Part shown: positions 3,625-6,580 of the stretch, piece by piece | Position numbering within the stretch: the stretch's first letter is position 1 | Layout of the letters: every line of letters starts with the position of its first letter | Assembly: GCA_012267605.1 (NCBI GenBank) | Contig: JAAXGF010000077.1 | Location: forward strand, 1-6,580 | Reading direction: 5' to 3' | Source of the DNA: Alphaproteobacteria bacterium | GTDB taxonomy: Bacteria; Pseudomonadota; Alphaproteobacteria; JAAXGF01 | DNA: 6,580 bases | The notes under the pieces: generated by a model | Database searches by the model: none | The model's input: only the letters and a program-made list of their open reading frames with translations | What the model was told of the DNA's origin: nothing | Translations under genes and position numbers: made by a program

Positions 3625-6580
3625 ATGGCGTTCCCAGAATTGGATCTTGCGTCGCCTCGTCAATATTTGATCACGGGTGTTCCAGAGGGCGCGGACGCGC
3701 TTTGGCTGAACGAGCTTGTGCGGTTTGCGCCGGGCCGACAGATTCTGCATGTCTCCCGAGACGACGCACGAATGACGCGATTCGCCGAGGCACTCACCTT
3801 TTTTGCACCCCGTGTCGAAAGATTGGCTTTGCCTGCCTGGGATTGTTTGCCTTACGACAGAGTTTCGCCCCACCGTGACGTCGTTGTCCAACGTCTATCG
3901 GCGTTGACGCGCCTAGCGAAGTTTCCGGAAGCGGAATCCGAGGGTCGCGTGGTCTTGACCACTGTCAATGCGCTGCTTCAAAGAGTATTGCCCAAGAGCC
4001 TGCTTACGAGCGCCGAAATTTCCGTTCGTGTCGGAGACCAGTTGGATCGGGACTGGTTGATTGGTCAGCTGGCCCGCTATGGATATGTCCGGGCTGGAAC
4101 CGTCATGGAACCGGGCGAATATGCTGTTCGTGGTGGGCTGTTCGACGTTTTCGCACCGAATGCGCTGTCACCGGTGCGCATTGATCAGTTTGGTGATCAA
4201 GTCGATTCGATTCGCTTTTTTGATCCCAGCAGTCAACTGGCGAGCGGATCTTCCGAGAGAATTTCTTTGACTCCAGTAAGTGAAATTTTGCTCGACTCCG
4301 GGTCTATCGAGCGGTTCCGGGCGAGGTACCGCGAGCATTTTGGCGCCATTACCGGGGATGACCCGCTTTATACGGCGGTGAGTGGTGGCAAGCGATACCT
4401 CGGAATGGAGCATTGGATGGCTCTCTTTTATGGTTCTTTGCCTAGCATTTTTGAATATGTCGGTGATTACGCTTGTGTCCTCGATCCACTCATTGCGGAA
4501 GCTCGCGACAGTCGTATCAACGCCATAGAGGACTACTATCGTGCACGGCTTGAATCAGCTGACGAGTTCGGTGTTTCAAACAATTCCGTCTATCGACCAA
4601 CACCCCCACAGGCGCTTTATTTATCAGCGGAGGAATGGAATGCCCAATTGGCGCAAACGGCGGTGGTGGGGTTTTCAACTTTTGACGAAATCGCTTCCAG
4701 CGATGTCACATCGGTCAGTGCATTGGGAAGGACGGCGCCAAATTTTGCTGAGCTTGGCAAGGTGGGTAACGCCTTTGATGCCGTCTCCGACTACTTGGAG
4801 AAAGCCCGCGACGAAGAGAAAAGGGTATTGGTGTCATGCTTGAGCGACGGCTCGCGGGATCGGCTCATGAGACTCATGAAAGACCGGGGTTTGGAACCGC
4901 TGACTAATACCGAATCGTGGAAATCGGCGAGCGAACTTCCGATTGGAAGTATCGGTCTTATCGTTTTAGGCCTTGAACACGGTTTTGAAGTACCTGGACT
5001 TGCTGTTCTAACCGAACAGGACATTCTCGGAGAACGTCTCTCACGAACGCTCCGCCGAAAGAAAGCCTCCACCGCTTTTGCGGCGGAGGTTGCGGACCTC
5101 TCCATCGGCGATCTTGTTGTACACGACGACCACGGAATTGGACGCTACGAGGGATTGACAACCTTGACCCATGGGGGTGTATCGCACGATTGCGTGCGAC
5201 TGATTTACGAAGGTGACGACAAGCTCTTCGTGCCGGTCGAGAATATAGATGTCCTGTCGCGGTATGGATCAGCCGAGGGTGCCACAAACCTTGATCGACT
5301 GGGTGCAACCCACTGGCAGGCTCGCAAGGCTCGGTTAAAATGTCGCATTCAGGAAATGGCAGCTGATTTGCTCCGGGTCGCAGCCGCGCGCCAACTCCGT
5401 CCGGCACCGGCGTTTTCGTCTCCCGATCCTGATTATGACTCGTTTTGCGCCCGTTTTCCGTTTGTCGAGACCGATGACCAGCTCGGATCCATCGCCGATG
5501 TCCTATCGGACCTAAAGTCCGGACGCGCTATGGACCGACTAATTTGCGGTGATGTTGGTTTTGGCAAAACCGAAGTAGCGCTGCGAGCCACGTTCGTCAC
5601 TGTCATGTCGAGACAGCAAGTGGCCGTGGTGGTTCCCACGACGCTCCTTTGTCGCCAGCATTACGCGACGTTCACCGCGCGTTTCCAAGGTTTTCCAGTT
5701 CGTATCGGCCAATTGTCCCGACTCGTGCCCGCCAAGGAAGCACGTACACTGAAATTGGATTTGAGCGAAGGGCGGATCGATATTGTGATTGGGACCCATG
5801 CGCTACTCGGAAAATCCATTTCTTTCAATAAGCTGGGACTGATTGTTGTCGACGAGGAACAGCATTTTGGCGTGAGCCACAAGGAGCGGCTCAAGCAGCT
5901 CCGCACGGATGTTCATGTGTTGACCATGACCGCGACTCCGATTCCTCGAACCCTTCAGCTCGCCCTTTCCGGCGTTCGCGAGATGAGTTTGATCGCCACG
6001 CCGCCGGTCGATCGGCTCGCGGTGCGCACATTTGTTACACCGTACGACCGCATCGTTGTACGCGAGGCGCTAACTCGGGAATCGTTTCGCGGAGGACAGA
6101 GTTTTTTCGTTTGTCCCCGAATCAAGGACGTCGAAGACGTTTTACCCTGGTTGCGGGCGTTGGTCCCCGAAGTCAAGATTGCCGGCGCTCACGGCCAAAT
6201 GCCGACGAGCGAACTGGAATCTGTGATAGGTGCTTTTTACGACGGTCAGTTCGATGTCCTGGTTTCAACCGCGATCATCGAATCAGGCCTCGACCTACCG
6301 CGAGTGAATACGCTCATCGTTTACCGCGCGGATATGTTCGGCCTGGCGCAATTGTATCAACTCCGTGGTCGAGTTGGCCGCGCCAAGGTTCGGGGATACG
6401 CCTATCTGACCTTGCCGCCACGGGGACCGTACTCTGAAGCCGCGTTGAAACGCCTTCGAGCAATGCAGCGGCTTGATACTTTGGGTGCTGGTTTTAACCT
6501 CGCGAGTTACGACCTCGATATCCGCGGGGCAGGGAATCTACTTGGCGCTGAACAATCCGGCCACATCAAGGAAGTCGGCT
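3625..6580 (+). CDS. mfd: Transcription-repair coupling factor Mfd (3' end beyond window)
   Basis: Mfd pushes RNA polymerase off stalled sites and recruits UvrA for nucleotide excision repair. The frame is open for 985 codons to the window edge; the family is usually about 1,150 residues, so the C-terminal UvrA-interaction regulatory domain is missing here. Visible in order: the UvrB-like N-terminal module with LPAWDCLPYDRVSP (69-82) and VMEPGEYAVRGGLFDVFAPN (160-179); the CarD-like RNA polymerase-interaction domain (about 491-548; HDDHGIGRYEGL, DKLFVPVENIDVLSRYG); Walker A GDVGFGKTE (642-650); PTTLLCRQH (671-679); GTHALL (723-728); Walker B DEEQHFG (743-749); TATPIPRT (769-776); TAIIESGLDLP (882-892); QLRGRVGR (912-919); and DIRGAGNLLG (965-974). 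The N-terminal UvrB-like part shows no Walker A motif, as expected for Mfd. ATG 3625 begins MAFPELD just before the conserved start of the module. Its ribosome site is poor (GAGA at 3615-3618). No frameshift was found. Confidence 0.97.
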   Translation, partial: MAFPELDLASPRQYLITGVPEGADALWLNELVRFAPGRQILHVSRDDARMTRFAEALTFFAPRVERLALPAWDCLPYDRVSPHRDVVVQRLSALTRLAKFPEAESEGRVVLTTVNALLQRVLPKSLLTSAEISVRVGDQLDRDWLIGQLARYGYVRAGTVMEPGEYAVRGGLFDVFAPNALSPVRIDQFGDQVDSIRFFDPSSQLASGSSERISLTPVSEILLDSGSIERFRARYREHFGAITGDDPLYTAVSGGKRYLGMEHWMALFYGSLPSIFEYVGDYACVLDPLIAEARDSRINAIEDYYRARLESADEFGVSNNSVYRPTPPQALYLSAEEWNAQLAQTAVVGFSTFDEIASSDVTSVSALGRTAPNFAELGKVGNAFDAVSDYLEKARDEEKRVLVSCLSDGSRDRLMRLMKDRGLEPLTNTESWKSASELPIGSIGLIVLGLEHGFEVPGLAVLTEQDILGERLSRTLRRKKASTAFAAEVADLSIGDLVVHDDHGIGRYEGLTTLTHGGVSHDCVRLIYEGDDKLFVPVENIDVLSRYGSAEGATNLDRLGATHWQARKARLKCRIQEMAADLLRVAAARQLRPAPAFSSPDPDYDSFCARFPFVETDDQLGSIADVLSDLKSGRAMDRLICGDVGFGKTEVALRATFVTVMSRQQVAVVVPTTLLCRQHYATFTARFQGFPVRIGQLSRLVPAKEARTLKLDLSEGRIDIVIGTHALLGKSISFNKLGLIVVDEEQHFGVSHKERLKQLRTDVHVLTMTATPIPRTLQLALSGVREMSLIATPPVDRLAVRTFVTPYDRIVVREALTRESFRGGQSFFVCPRIKDVEDVLPWLRALVPEVKIAGAHGQMPTSELESVIGAFYDGQFDVLVSTAIIESGLDLPRVNTLIVYRADMFGLAQLYQLRGRVGRAKVRGYAYLTLPPRGPYSEAALKRLRAMQRLDTLGAGFNLASYDLDIRGAGNLLGAEQSGHIKEVG
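5050..5089 (+). other. Two mutually exclusive hairpins inside mfd
   Basis: CCTCCACCGC (5066-5075) pairs with GCGGCGGAGG (5080-5089) around a TTTT loop with one A-C mismatch. Alternatively, CTCCGCCG (5050-5057) pairs perfectly with CGGCGGAG (5081-5088) across 23 bases. Both use the same 3' arm, so only one can form. They lie 6 bases before the codons of the RNA polymerase-interaction domain. The pairing is read directly; function is unproven, and a GC-rich alanine/arginine-coding stretch could produce it by chance. Confidence 0.35.

Noticed and set aside
3484..3891. 135-codon reverse frame spanning the sdhE end, spacer and mfd start
   Set aside because: It overlaps two well-supported genes on the other strand and shows no family features.
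1026..6580. recG and mfd as an inverted duplicated repeat
   Set aside because: They share helicase motifs because the families are related, but the nucleotide sequences differ beyond short motif-level matches, so this is not a recent duplication or a recombination repeat.

Overview
This window looks like ordinary chromosomal DNA of an alphaproteobacterium, of moderate GC content judged by eye. The protein sequences are the main evidence. The Mfd has alphaproteobacterial-style blocks (DEEQHFGV in the DEAH-box position, SLIATPPVDRLAVRTFV after the TATPIPRT motif). The RecG start MRPRIL.PLFA also fits that class. The gene set (DUF502 membrane protein, recG, sdhE, mfd) is a neighbourhood I associate with Alphaproteobacteria. 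I cannot place the organism more precisely.

Layout: positions 1-254 are AT-richer, hold no gene I can support, and contain a plausible promoter region for the first gene. Positions 255-1007 (+) encode a two-helix DUF502 membrane protein. After only 18 bp it meets the convergent recG gene (1026-3107, -), which encodes the replication-fork-remodelling DNA translocase. A divergent spacer of about 130 bp separates recG from sdhE (3237-3503, +), the small FAD assembly factor of succinate dehydrogenase. After 121 bp, mfd (3625 to the window end, +) begins. It encodes the transcription-repair coupling factor and is cut by the window edge at codon 985, inside the conserved DIRGAGNLLG region.

Functionally, RecG and Mfd are related superfamily 2 double-stranded-DNA translocases. 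They share the translocation module (QLRGRVGR, DIRGAG/LRGSG blocks) and deal with stalled forks and stalled RNA polymerase respectively. SdhE belongs to respiration, and DUF502 proteins are poorly characterised membrane proteins; no direct link to repair is visible. All four reading frames are intact, with complete catalytic motifs where these can be seen.

I found no mobile element, RNA gene, CRISPR array or phage-like tract, and no previously undescribed system. The points worth a second look are small: a dyad on the putative promoter of the DUF502 gene, strong hairpins inside coding sequence, a very tight convergent junction without an evident terminator, and start-codon choices.
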